In this document: piece by piece, positions 1-6,507 of the stretch
Numbering within the stretch: position 1 is the first letter of the stretch
How the letters are laid out: each line of letters opens with the position of its first letter
Source of the DNA: JBLNCE01 sp050260415
GTDB taxonomy: Bacteria; Bacillota; UBA4882; JAAYXC01
Assembly: GCA_050260415.1 (NCBI GenBank)
Contig: JBLNCE010000163.1
Span: 1-7,990 of the forward strand
DNA: 7,990 nucleotides
Reading direction: 5' to 3'
The notes under the pieces: generated by a model
Database searches by the model: none
What the model was told of the DNA's origin: nothing
The model's input: only the letters and a program-made list of their open reading frames with translations
Position numbers and translations under genes: made by a program

Positions 1-1457
1 GCCATGTTGGGCGCGCAACTGCAATTTGGGTCGTAGTTGTCGTCGGTATTGACCGCTTCCATGCACTCGGCGATGGCTTTGTCGCGGTATGATTGCTGGC
101 CGGTCCTGATGGCCACAAGCGTAGTGGCATAGGTGTCGAGATCGTGCCGGCTGTCCTGGTTCGCCACATCAGCCGTGCCGATATCGCTATTGGCGATGGC
201 CAGGATGTTGTTCCAGGCCGTGCCCGACATGGGCAGGGCCATGATCTCGGCCTGGGAGATCCAGATGCCGCCGGACGGTGACGCGGTCGGCGTCGAAGTG
301 GGCGTGGGCGTCGGGGTGGCCGCCGGCGGTGTCGGTGACAGCGTCGGGGTCGGAGTCGGTGTCACCGTCGGAGTGGGACTGGAGCTTGGGGCCCCGACGG
401 CCCCAAATACCCTAATTTCGTTGATGCTGGTCCAGGTCCCGGTATACCCGTAAGCCCCTACCACCGTCAGCTTGACGTAGCGGGCGCTCACCGCCGCGAA
501 GGTATCGACGAGGAGCGAACCGCCGGTCGTATTGGAAAGCCGGTCCACCACCTGCGTGTAGCTGGTGCCGTTGGTGGAAACCTCCACCTTGTACTGGTAG
601 GCGCGGTCAAAAGATGGACAGAGTTCGATCCGGCCGATGCTGTAAGCCGCGCCCAGATCCACTTGGATCCATTGGGGATAGGTATTCGCCGACCATCTCG
701 TGGCGAGGTCGCCGTCCACCGCATGGGTGGCTTCATTGCCCGTCTGTTGGCTCGAGAAGGTCACCGGTTTGTTCAAGGCCAGGTTGACAGAGGGCGTAGG
801 GGTCGGGGTGGGGGTCGGTGACGGTGTCGCCGTCGGCGTCGGTGTCGGCGTGGGCGTGGGTGTCGGTGTCGCCGCGGAGGCGGTTACGACTTCGAGCACG
901 GGATCGTTCGTGCCTTCCTTGCTGTCAAAGGTCACGCCGTTGGAGGTCGCGTTGGTGATACCGATCGTCACGGTCTTGTCCCCGTTGTACTCGGTCGTGA
1001 CGTAACTTGTGACGCTTATGTTATACCAGACATTGTAGGTGGCACTGATGCTCTGGGTCGCGATCTGGCTGCCCATGGCGGGGGCGTTGCTCCAGGTAAT
1101 CCCCGTCTCGGTCCAGCTGTCGGCCGCCACGCCGAAAAGATCGACGGTGGTGGCGCCGCCGCCGGTCTTGGCGTACAGTTTCAAGGTTGCCGAGGAAATA
1201 GTACCGTTGACGCCGCTCAAGCTGAACTTGAGGTAGATGTGCCGGTCGTTGGTGGTGCCGGAGGCATTCTTGGTCAGCAGGTCGGCACTGGCGCCGAAGT
1301 TCGTGGTCGCGGAACCGCCCTCCACATACGCGTCGGCGGCCGGCGGCAGTGAAAAGGTAGCCGCCTGGGACGCGGTACCAATATCCAGCAGCAACAGGAC
1401 TGCCAGCATCCCTAAGGTAAGCTTCTTGATCTTGCCCAAGCTCTTCACCCCTCTCAT
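1..1457 (-). CDS. Secreted multidomain polysaccharide-lyase-like protein (DNRLRE/CBM96 + F5/8C + alginate-lyase-like domain), 3' end beyond window
   Basis: An uninterrupted frame runs leftward from ATG at 1457 to the window edge (485 residues, no stop). Residues 1-32 form a signal peptide: a Lys-rich start, a hydrophobic run (LGMLAVLLLL) and an SQA-A cleavage site. Residues 33-192 match the DNRLRE/CBM96 pattern (DAYVEGGS, NFG, YLKFSLS, SWTETGITWSNAPAMG, FDSKEG). Residues 193-223 are a Thr-Pro linker, 224-351 an F5/8 type C (CBM32-like) module (NLALNKPVT, AVDGD..TRW, PQWIQVDLG, RYVKLTV, NEIRVF), and 354-395 a second linker. From residue 396 an alginate-lyase-like helical domain begins (GIWISQAEI, then QDS and YRDKAI motifs) and is cut off. 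The role is presumably binding and cleavage of an extracellular acidic polysaccharide; the lyase assignment rests on similarity to the more complete paralogue at 6508-7990. The start is uncertain: a TTG at 1439 has AGAGGGG eight bases upstream, a better ribosome site than the ATG has, and would still leave a good signal peptide. Confidence 0.85.
   Translation of the reverse strand, partial: MRGVKSLGKIKKLTLGMLAVLLLLDIGTASQAATFSLPPAADAYVEGGSATTNFGASADLLTKNASGTTNDRHIYLKFSLSGVNGTISSATLKLYAKTGGGATTVDLFGVAADSWTETGITWSNAPAMGSQIATQSISATYNVWYNISVTSYVTTEYNGDKTVTIGITNATSNGVTFDSKEGTNDPVLEVVTASAATPTPTPTPTPTPTATPSPTPTPTPTPSVNLALNKPVTFSSQQTGNEATHAVDGDLATRWSANTYPQWIQVDLGAAYSIGRIELCPSFDRAYQYKVEVSTNGTSYTQVVDRLSNTTGGSLLVDTFAAVSARYVKLTVVGAYGYTGTWTSINEIRVFGAVGAPSSSPTPTVTPTPTPTLSPTPPAATPTPTPTSTPTASPSGGIWISQAEIMALPMSGTAWNNILAIANSDIGTADVANQDSRHDLDTYATTLVAIRTGQQSYRDKAIAECMEAVNTDDNYDPNCSCAPNM
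273..398 (-). repeat. Thr-Pro linker-coding low-complexity repeat (linker 2, left lyase)
   Basis: This second Thr/Pro/Ser-rich tract (residues 354-395) separates the F5/8C module from the lyase-like domain. It is similar in base sequence to the tracts at 789-881 and 7489-7581, so it could take part in slippage or recombination between them. Confidence 0.8.
789..881 (-). repeat. Thr-Pro linker-coding low-complexity repeat (linker 1, left lyase)
   Basis: The DNA is a run of near-identical ACG/CCG-type codons encoding alternating Thr and Pro with an occasional Ser or Ala (residues 193-223). On the plus strand it reads as GTGTCGG/GTGGGC-type repeats. It joins the DNRLRE module to the F5/8C module and should be an extended, flexible, possibly O-glycosylated spacer. 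Confidence 0.85.
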
Positions 1458-1619
1458 TGATCCGGAGATACCCCATTGACAACGCCTACGGATCTAAGAT
1501 CGTCTCCCCGATCCCACCCCCCGGTGACGCTATTCGATGGCGGCGATAGACAAACGAACTCTCTTGCGTAACATCAATACTATGTTTATATGGAAGCTCC
1601 TTTCATCGCTCCGCTACAT

Positions 1620-1648
1620 CTTGCGCATTTTCTTGCGTTTACTTGCGT
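1620..1648 (-). promoter_or_regulatory. Direct-repeat regulator site, three CGCAAG copies
   Basis: Read on the minus strand, ACGCAAG (1648-1642), ACGCAAG (1638-1632) and GCGCAAG (1626-1620) are spaced 10 and 12 bases apart, about one helical turn, so the cores face the same side of the DNA. About 30 bases further toward the left lyase gene is TATAAA (1590-1585), a possible -10 element with no good -35, and then another ACGCAAG at 1569-1563. This fits a weak promoter helped by an activator bound to direct repeats, as AraC-type regulators often are. The regulator and the function are inferred only. Confidence 0.4.
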
Positions 1649-1840
1649 CAGATTCTTCCAGTATTCTCTCTTGCTCAGGTGTGACGGCGGCCTACACCTA
1701 GACAGGCCCGGTGTAACGGCGCGGACGATCCTAGTCGAGTCGCGCTTGTCAAAGCAAAGACAGCCGCACACGACGCGGGGACCTTCGCCGCGCTCGGGCT
1801 CTGGGGCCGCCGCCTCCAGCCACGGACCGACGCGCGCTGA

Positions 1841-1852
1841 GCAAGGTCTTGC
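1841..1852. promoter_or_regulatory. Short palindromic operator candidate GCAAG-GT-CTTGC
   Basis: Two perfect 5-bp arms, GCAAG and CTTGC, flank a 2-bp centre. The same GCAAG core makes up the direct repeats nearer the left lyase gene. The site lies 31 bp upstream of the candidate -35 of the plus-strand operon, a sensible place for an activator. Five-base arms can occur by chance in 500 bp, so support is modest. Confidence 0.3.
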
Positions 1853-1883
1853 GCGATCGATCCCATCGTCATGCAAATCTCTC

Positions 1884-1913
1884 TTGAACCCGGGTCCATG
1901 ATTGCCATACAAT
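1884..1913 (+). promoter_or_regulatory. Candidate sigma70-type promoter of the oxidoreductase-GH2 operon
   Basis: TTGAAC at 1884-1889 (4 of 6 matches to the -35 consensus) and TACAAT at 1908-1913 (5 of 6 to the -10) are separated by 18 bases. Transcription would begin near 1920, giving a leader of about 40 bases before the start at 1959. This was judged by eye and the consensus in this lineage is unknown. Confidence 0.4.
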
Positions 1914-1946
1914 TAACCATATACGCTTTGATTCGCCAATGTTATT

Positions 1947-1954
1947 AGGAAGGA
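1947..1954 (+). promoter_or_regulatory. Strong ribosome binding site AGGAAGGA before TTG/GTG start
   Basis: AGGAAGGA is a doubled Shine-Dalgarno core. Its first AGGA is 8 bases from TTG at 1959 and its second is 10 bases from GTG at 1965, so either may be used; the two products differ by two residues. No ATG lies at a suitable distance. Confidence 0.7.
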
Positions 1955-1958
1955 CTGG

Positions 1959-3008
1959 TTGCGAGTGTCACAGAAGACCTGGAACATCGCCCTGGTGGGC
2001 TGCGGGGGCATGGCGGCCAACTACCGCCATCGTTATACACAGATCCCGGCTGCCCGTCTAGCTTTGTTGATCGACGTCATCCCGGAAACCGCCCGGGAAG
2101 CCGCGGCGCAACTGGACGTCGCGCATTGGAGCACCGACTTCGCGGAGGCGCTCGCGCCCGGGATCGACATCGTGGATATAAGCACCCCAAACCATCTCCA
2201 TGCCGAACAAGCTGTCGCCGCGCTAAAGGCCGGCAAGCACGTGCTGCTGCAAAAGCCCATCGCGCCCACGGTCGCGGAAGCGGAGGCCATCGTCGAGACC
2301 GCCAAGGAGACCGGCTTGCAGGCCGGCATGTACATGAGCTTCTTCGACCACCCCCTGTTCTACGAGCTCAAGAAGCTGATTGAGGGCGGTTTCCTGGGCA
2401 GGATCTCGGCGGTCCACTGCCGCGCCGCGCATCGTGGCGGGCTGACGATGAAGGAAGGCAACTGGCGCCAATCGGCACAAAAAACAGGGGGCGGCTCCTT
2501 CATCCAGTTGGCCGTCCACCCCCTCGACATGGCGCAATGGCTGCTCGACGAGAGGATCGTCCGGGTCGCGGCCTTCAGCAAGAACATGTTCTGTCCGAAC
2601 GTCGGCGGTGACGATCTCACCGCCGTGTCATGCGAATTTGCCGGTGGCATACTCGCCACGCTCACCTCGGCCTATTGCGCCGACCAATTTGTCCTGGCCG
2701 TCTACGGTACCAAGGGCTATTTCAACGTCCTGTCCGATACGAGCCTGATAATCATGATGGACGAGCCTTATACGGGAGAGCTAATCCGTTACGAGCGACC
2801 GGGCGAGGCGGTGACGCTGGAAACCGGCCTCACCGGCCGCGATCTCTTCCACCGGGACAACCCATACGACCAGCACATCGCCTTTGTCAAGGCGATACAG
2901 GCGGGCAAGCCCGCGCCAATTCCGGCCGAGGTTGGCCTCTACGACCTAAAGGTCGTGGCGGCGGTCTATGAGTCGGCCCGTGAGCGGCGTTTTGTGGAGA
3001 TAATCTAG
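1959..3008 (+). CDS. Gfo/Idh/MocA family NAD(P)-dependent oxidoreductase
   Basis: This 349-residue protein has the usual length of the family, whose members oxidise or reduce sugars, sugar acids and inositols with NAD(P). The N-terminal Rossmann fold begins with IALVGCGGMA (GxGxxA at residues 14-19). DISTPNHLHAEQAVAALKAG (73-92) is the typical second-half Rossmann signature. The usual EKP motif appears as QKP (98-100), keeping the lysine but replacing glutamate. The C-terminal domain holds GGGSFIQLAVHPLDMAQWLL (177-196), with the conserved His187 and Asp190 of the family active site. No signal peptide is present, so it should be cytoplasmic. The start is TTG (or GTG at 1965) after a strong ribosome site. 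It sits 14 bp before the GH2-like gene in the same orientation, so the two are probably cotranscribed. The exact substrate cannot be told; a sugar or uronate derivative released from the neighbour's substrate is a reasonable inference. Confidence 0.93.
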   Translation: MRVSQKTWNIALVGCGGMAANYRHRYTQIPAARLALLIDVIPETAREAAAQLDVAHWSTDFAEALAPGIDIVDISTPNHLHAEQAVAALKAGKHVLLQKPIAPTVAEAEAIVETAKETGLQAGMYMSFFDHPLFYELKKLIEGGFLGRISAVHCRAAHRGGLTMKEGNWRQSAQKTGGGSFIQLAVHPLDMAQWLLDERIVRVAAFSKNMFCPNVGGDDLTAVSCEFAGGILATLTSAYCADQFVLAVYGTKGYFNVLSDTSLIIMMDEPYTGELIRYERPGEAVTLETGLTGRDLFHRDNPYDQHIAFVKAIQAGKPAPIPAEVGLYDLKVVAAVYESARERRFVEII

Positions 3009-3010
3009 CT

Positions 3011-3015
3011 GGAAG
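3011..3015 (+). promoter_or_regulatory. Ribosome binding site GGAAG of the GH2-like gene
   Basis: GGAAG lies just after the oxidoreductase stop and 7 bases before ATG at 3023. It favours this start over the in-frame ATG at 3041 and supports translation from a shared message. Confidence 0.6.
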
Positions 3016-3022
3016 CATTGTT

Positions 3023-5962
3023 ATGTTTGGGTGGGACGATATGCGCATCGCACAGGAAATTATCCTCGACGGCTTCTGGGAAGCGGGTACCGACCGCCGC
3101 TACGACCGCGCCGTCCGTGTACCGGGCCTGGCCGGCGATCCGCGAAAAATGCAGGATGGCACGCTCTGGTACAGACGCCGGGTTTCCCTGCCGCCGGGCG
3201 GCTGGACGCATGCAACCTTGATTCTGAACGGCGCGCGCTTCTGTCCCGCGGTCCACATCAACGGCCGCCTTGTCTCCGCCTGCCCGGGCGGCATGACGGT
3301 CACGACCCATCTGTTGCGGCATGAGGATGTACGCCCCGGCGGCGAGATTTCCCTCGAGATCGCCCTTAAGTCATTGCGCGACGTCGACCCTGGCGATGCC
3401 TCGCGGATCCCCGAGGCGGATCTCTGGCGCAGTAACATCTCTTCCTGCCTTTGGGACACCGTCCGCCTGCGCGTTCACGGCCCCGCCCGGCTTACCAGGA
3501 TCATTCCTTTTCCCAGCGTGGAAGATGCGCGCCTGGATCTGCGGTTCGCGTACGAGGATCTGACGGAGTCCACCGGTGAACGGCGTGTTCTGGCGCAACT
3601 CCTCGATCGCGGCGGCAGACGGCTGTCATCCGCCGAGACGGACTGTGTCGACGGCCGTGGCCTTCTCCGCCTCGGCTTGCACGGCGAGGTCAAGCCATGG
3701 AGCCCGGAGGAGCCGCATTGCCACCGCCTGCGGGTCACACTGTCGGATGCCGAAGGCCTCCTGGATGTTCAGGAGATGAACTTCGGCCTTAAGGACTTCA
3801 GGGTTGACGGCCTGGGATTCCGCCTAAACGGTTCCCCTTTCCGCCTCCGGGCCGGCACGGTGGTCTGGCATCGCTGGCTCCGCGACCCCGAAGCCCGGGA
3901 GCTGGCCTTCGATACGGAATGGTTCGCGCGCAACATCGTGTTGAGGCTCAAAAGCCACGGCGCCAACGGCCTCCGCTTCCACCTGGGCACCCCGCCCGAG
4001 GCCTTTCTGGATCTTTGCGACCGCCACGGCCTGCTCGTGCAGGCGGAATGGCTTTTTTTCCACGGTATGAAAGCCACGCGCGCGAGCCTTCTCGCGCAAT
4101 GGCGTTCCTGGCTCGATCTCTGCCTGCGCCACCCATCGGTCTGCCTGATCCACCCTTGGAACGAGACGGCGGAGAGTGAACTCGCGCTAGCCCAGGAGGC
4201 CGTTGAGGCGCTTGCGCCGGAATACCCTCCGCTCGTCATCTCCCATCGGGATGTCATCCATATTCACAAGTACTGGTGGAGCCTGTTCGAGAACGTGGGG
4301 CTGTATTACGACAGCGCCTCCCAGTTCCCCAAACCGATCGTGGCCGATGAGTTCGGCGGCAATTACCTGGACGGCGCGGGGGATCCGGGCGGCTACCCGA
4401 CCGTGCGGGAGACCTTCCTGCGCTTCCTGGGCCGCGCGCACGACAAGCAACTCCGCCTGGAACTGCAGACCGAGGCGAACACGCAGATCGCAGAGTACTG
4501 GCGCCGCCTCGGGGCGGCGGGGTTTTCTCCCTTTTGTGCCTTGGGCAGCCCGGAGGATGGGAACCACCATTTCCTCGGACCGTTGCGCGAAGCGATGCCC
4601 AAGCCGGTCTGGGCCGGACTGACCGCGGCTTACTCCCCGCTCAGTTGCAGCCTGGAAGTCTGGGACCGTGATTTCGTCCCCGGCCAGCGCGTGACGCTTC
4701 CGCTCCATCTCATGAATGATACGGACGCGGACGCCGACCTGGCCGCCCTTGTGACGATCACCCCGGAGTACGATCCCTCTCCGGTCCAAGCGGCCATGGC
4801 GGTCGAAGCGCATGTGGAGGCGCACTCCATGCGGAAACGCGAGGTCAGCCTCACCCTGCCGGCAAGCGCGGGCAGATGGCGGTTTCGCGCCACCCTGCAA
4901 AACCCTCCGGCAACCGTAAGTCACCCCGTTGAATCATCCTGGCGCTTCCGCACCATCGCGATTGAGGTCCCGCCCGCCCTGCGCGACAAAGTCATCGGCG
5001 TGCCGGACGGCGAGCCGGAGCTAAGAGATTTCCTCTCGGCCAGCGGCTTGGCCGGGTGCGATCTGGACGATCCACGCGCCGGGATCTTGCTGACCTCCGC
5101 CGCCTCCTGGGAACGGCTCCAATGCGATCGTGGCTTCGTGGATCTTCTGGGCCGGAGGATTAATGAGGGATGTTCCTTGCTCATGCTGGACGTCGGCCCG
5201 GCGCCGCTGGGCCAAGGGTACGCGGGCGGGCTCGGGCCGTTGCAGGGACGGAGATCGGTGGCCGATCCGCAGACGTGGGAAGCGGGCCTCTTTCACGGTG
5301 TGCGTTTGGCCTTCCGTGAACTCCCCGAGCCGGAGAGCTGTATCCATCCCGCCGCGGAGAACGACGATCTGTGGGAGGGCCTGGATCGCCAGTACACCTG
5401 GCTGTGGAATGGGTACCGGGGGGGCTTAATCGCGCCGGCCGCGGAGATGGAACCCGGGGGAATGTCCCGGGCCGCCTTTCTGGCGCTCTGGACCGGCCGG
5501 GGAGCGGATCCCGCCCTCATCCAGGGGGGGAAGGGGTACTACGCTTACGAACTGGCCGGTTTTCACGCCTTTTCCCGGGAACGCGGCGATGAGACGGAGC
5601 GGGCGCTCCGCGCCAGGGTGAGGTTTCTCGTCGAGGACGCGCCAGCCCTGGCCGTCTCGATCGATCCCGAGGCGCCGATCAAAGTCAGCGACCTTTGCCG
5701 CCTATACGCCGCAAGCGCCCACGGCAAAGCCGCCGCCCTGATCCCCCTGGCCAACTGCGGCAAGGGTTTGACGCGCGTCCCGGTGGTGAGGATCGATTTC
5801 GCGCCAGGCATGGGCCGGCTGATCGTCTCGCAGCTTTTGACCGGGGGACGGCTGGCGCCGGGTTATGGCCAGGAAGGCCTCTATGGCGTGCGGTATGATC
5901 CGGCGGCGGCGCAGTTCGTGCTGAATATGGTGAAACAGTGCGTCTTACCGCTACCAGGTTGA
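3023..5962 (+). CDS. Glycoside hydrolase family 2-like enzyme with C-terminal GATase/ThuA-like region
   Basis: The 979-residue protein follows the GH2 plan (beta-galactosidase, beta-glucuronidase, beta-mannosidase and relatives). Residues about 10-155 are the sugar-binding jelly roll (LDGFWEAG, LWYRRRVSLP, VHINGRLV). Residues 156-260 are the Ig-like sandwich, ending in FGLKDFRVDGLGFRLNGSPF (254-273), a classic GH2 junction. Residues about 275-540 form the TIM barrel: SHGANGLRFHLGTPPEAFLD (311-330), DRHGLLVQAEW (333-343), HPWNE with the likely acid/base Glu381, and ADEFGG with the likely nucleophile Glu443. Residues 545-645 look like another beta sandwich. Residues about 655-979 resemble the GATase- or ThuA-like alpha/beta domains of some large beta-galactosidases (LLTSAASWERL, GRLIVSQLL, YDPAAAQFVLNMV) but show no nucleophile-elbow cysteine. 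No signal peptide is evident, so it probably acts in the cytoplasm on imported oligosaccharides. The sugar specificity is not readable from these motifs. Confidence 0.88.
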   Translation: MFGWDDMRIAQEIILDGFWEAGTDRRYDRAVRVPGLAGDPRKMQDGTLWYRRRVSLPPGGWTHATLILNGARFCPAVHINGRLVSACPGGMTVTTHLLRHEDVRPGGEISLEIALKSLRDVDPGDASRIPEADLWRSNISSCLWDTVRLRVHGPARLTRIIPFPSVEDARLDLRFAYEDLTESTGERRVLAQLLDRGGRRLSSAETDCVDGRGLLRLGLHGEVKPWSPEEPHCHRLRVTLSDAEGLLDVQEMNFGLKDFRVDGLGFRLNGSPFRLRAGTVVWHRWLRDPEARELAFDTEWFARNIVLRLKSHGANGLRFHLGTPPEAFLDLCDRHGLLVQAEWLFFHGMKATRASLLAQWRSWLDLCLRHPSVCLIHPWNETAESELALAQEAVEALAPEYPPLVISHRDVIHIHKYWWSLFENVGLYYDSASQFPKPIVADEFGGNYLDGAGDPGGYPTVRETFLRFLGRAHDKQLRLELQTEANTQIAEYWRRLGAAGFSPFCALGSPEDGNHHFLGPLREAMPKPVWAGLTAAYSPLSCSLEVWDRDFVPGQRVTLPLHLMNDTDADADLAALVTITPEYDPSPVQAAMAVEAHVEAHSMRKREVSLTLPASAGRWRFRATLQNPPATVSHPVESSWRFRTIAIEVPPALRDKVIGVPDGEPELRDFLSASGLAGCDLDDPRAGILLTSAASWERLQCDRGFVDLLGRRINEGCSLLMLDVGPAPLGQGYAGGLGPLQGRRSVADPQTWEAGLFHGVRLAFRELPEPESCIHPAAENDDLWEGLDRQYTWLWNGYRGGLIAPAAEMEPGGMSRAAFLALWTGRGADPALIQGGKGYYAYELAGFHAFSRERGDETERALRARVRFLVEDAPALAVSIDPEAPIKVSDLCRLYAASAHGKAAALIPLANCGKGLTRVPVVRIDFAPGMGRLIVSQLLTGGRLAPGYGQEGLYGVRYDPAAAQFVLNMVKQCVLPLPG

Positions 5963-5980
5963 CTCGGGACAAAGGTCAAA

Positions 5981-6013
5981 GAGGCCGCCCGGGTGGCGCG
6001 CCCGCACGGCCTC
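5981..6013 (-). terminator. GC-rich hairpin between convergent units
   Basis: GAGGCCG (5981-5987) and CGGCCTC (6007-6013) are perfect 7-bp inverted arms; the intervening bases contain a further GGG/CCC pairing. On the minus strand the hairpin is followed by TTTGACCTTT, a partial T tract, so it looks like the old terminator of the pseudogene unit. It starts 19 bp after the GH2 stop but has no T run in the plus direction, so it may only help end or protect that transcript. Confidence 0.55.
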
Positions 6014-6035
6014 CCGGGTCGGTAAACCGGATCGT

Positions 6036-6437
6036 CTAGTCCGCCAGCGTTACATATGCCCACCCGGCGATCTTGCCGTGGCCCCATACACCCTGATCGC
6101 CGGAGAACTCGCTGCCTTAGACGCTGTCCTGGAACTTCAGAATCCATAGATCGTCGCCGTCGGCCTTCCATTAGGCGCCGAACTGCGTGGCCCAGATATT
6201 CTGCAGTATATTGGTGCACCTGAAGATCGCCTGGTTATCGACCTGATAGATGGACATGCCCATGCGGTTCAGGATCCGCCCGGCCATAATCCACCCCTGC
6301 TGGCCCCAGTGATAGTCGGTATTGCAGACCGGCGGGTTGGAGAACGAACCGTTGCGCCGCTGGTCGTCGGGGATGACGCCGTTGATGTTCATACCGTTCT
6401 TGGAGGTATAGCCGGCTAGGGCAATATGCCAAAGCAA
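6036..6437 (-). pseudogene. Remnant of a third lyase paralogue: C-terminal fragment with two in-frame TAA codons
   Basis: Translated leftward from about 6437, this frame matches the C-terminal ~145 residues of the lyase at 6508-7990: LWH, then NINGVIPDDQRRNGSFSNPP, TDYHW, QQG, RILNRMGMSIYQVDNQAI, GDDLW, LKFQDS and finally AGWAYVTLAD before TAG at 6038-6036. TAA at 6173-6171 replaces the Gln of FGSQW and TAA at 6119-6117 replaces the Tyr of QDSAYG. There is no frameshift; short in-frame deletions occur after LWH and around the YHW motif. Everything upstream of the LWH point (more than half of the catalytic domain and all binding modules) is missing. It is probably a decayed tandem duplicate. 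It cannot make a working lyase. Confidence 0.88.
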
Positions 6438-6468
6438 GGGGTCGCCCCGCGTATCGCGAGACAACCCC
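6438..6468 (-). terminator. Stem-loop downstream of the right lyase gene
   Basis: GGGGT (6438-6442) pairs with ACCCC (6464-6468), and an inner CGCG-TAT-CGCG (6448-6458) makes a second stem; the five bases between them pair only in part. On the minus strand TTGCTTT follows. It lies about 40 bp past the stop of the right lyase gene and is a plausible but imperfect terminator. It also marks the exact edge where pseudogene similarity begins. Confidence 0.4.
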
Positions 6469-6474
6469 TCCGTT

Positions 6475-6494
6475 GATGGATCGACGGATGGATC
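6475..6494. repeat. 12-bp-period direct repeat of GATGGATC
   Basis: GATGGATC occurs at 6475-6482 and again at 6487-6494, exactly 12 bp apart, between the right lyase stop and the stem-loop. It may be a small duplication scar beside the pseudogene junction. No function is evident. Confidence 0.45.
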
Positions 6495-6507
6495 CAGCCT
6501 GATAGAC

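Larger units (their letters stand above)
1458..1958. other. Divergent intergenic regulatory region
   Basis: This 501-bp stretch separates two divergently transcribed units. Its centre (about 1560-1660) is clearly AT-richer than the flanking genes. It holds five copies of CTTGCG (CGCAAG on the minus strand) starting at 1563, 1620, 1632, 1642 and 1848, a short palindrome at 1841-1852, a candidate plus-strand promoter at 1884-1913, and the ribosome site of the oxidoreductase. Short open frames here on both strands lack a good ribosome site and recognisable protein content, so I do not call genes. I saw no tRNA or recognisable riboswitch. Confidence 0.7.

Noticed and set aside
273..881. CRISPR array or tandem-repeat locus
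   Set aside because: The repeats are short codon-level repeats within an open frame encoding Thr-Pro linkers, with no constant repeat and unique spacer pattern.
700..1005. Plus-strand frame with a long Gly-Val repeat (also at 133-453 and 7355-7621)
   Set aside because: These are the reverse complement of the Thr-Pro linker codons and lie inside clear minus-strand domains.
1021..1482. Minus-strand frame of 153 codons over the N-terminus of the left gene
   Set aside because: It is in a different frame from the gene at 1-1457, gives an Arg-rich sequence without domains, and ends at 1021, whereas the true frame reads signal peptide and DNRLRE motifs to the window edge.
1586..1920. Short overlapping open frames on both strands in the divergent intergenic region
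   Set aside because: No good ribosome site or protein motif, they overlap one another on opposite strands, and the region carries promoter and repeat signals.
6117..6173. In-frame TAA codons as a sign of stop-codon reassignment
   Set aside because: One TAA stands for Gln and the other for Tyr in the aligned paralogue, the fragment also lacks its 5' part, and the intact genes show no such codons. Ordinary pseudogene decay explains it.
5963..6507. Insertion sequence or other mobile element as the cause of the broken lyase copy
   Set aside because: No transposase frame, terminal inverted repeats or target-site duplication are visible; only the lyase fragment and two hairpins are present.
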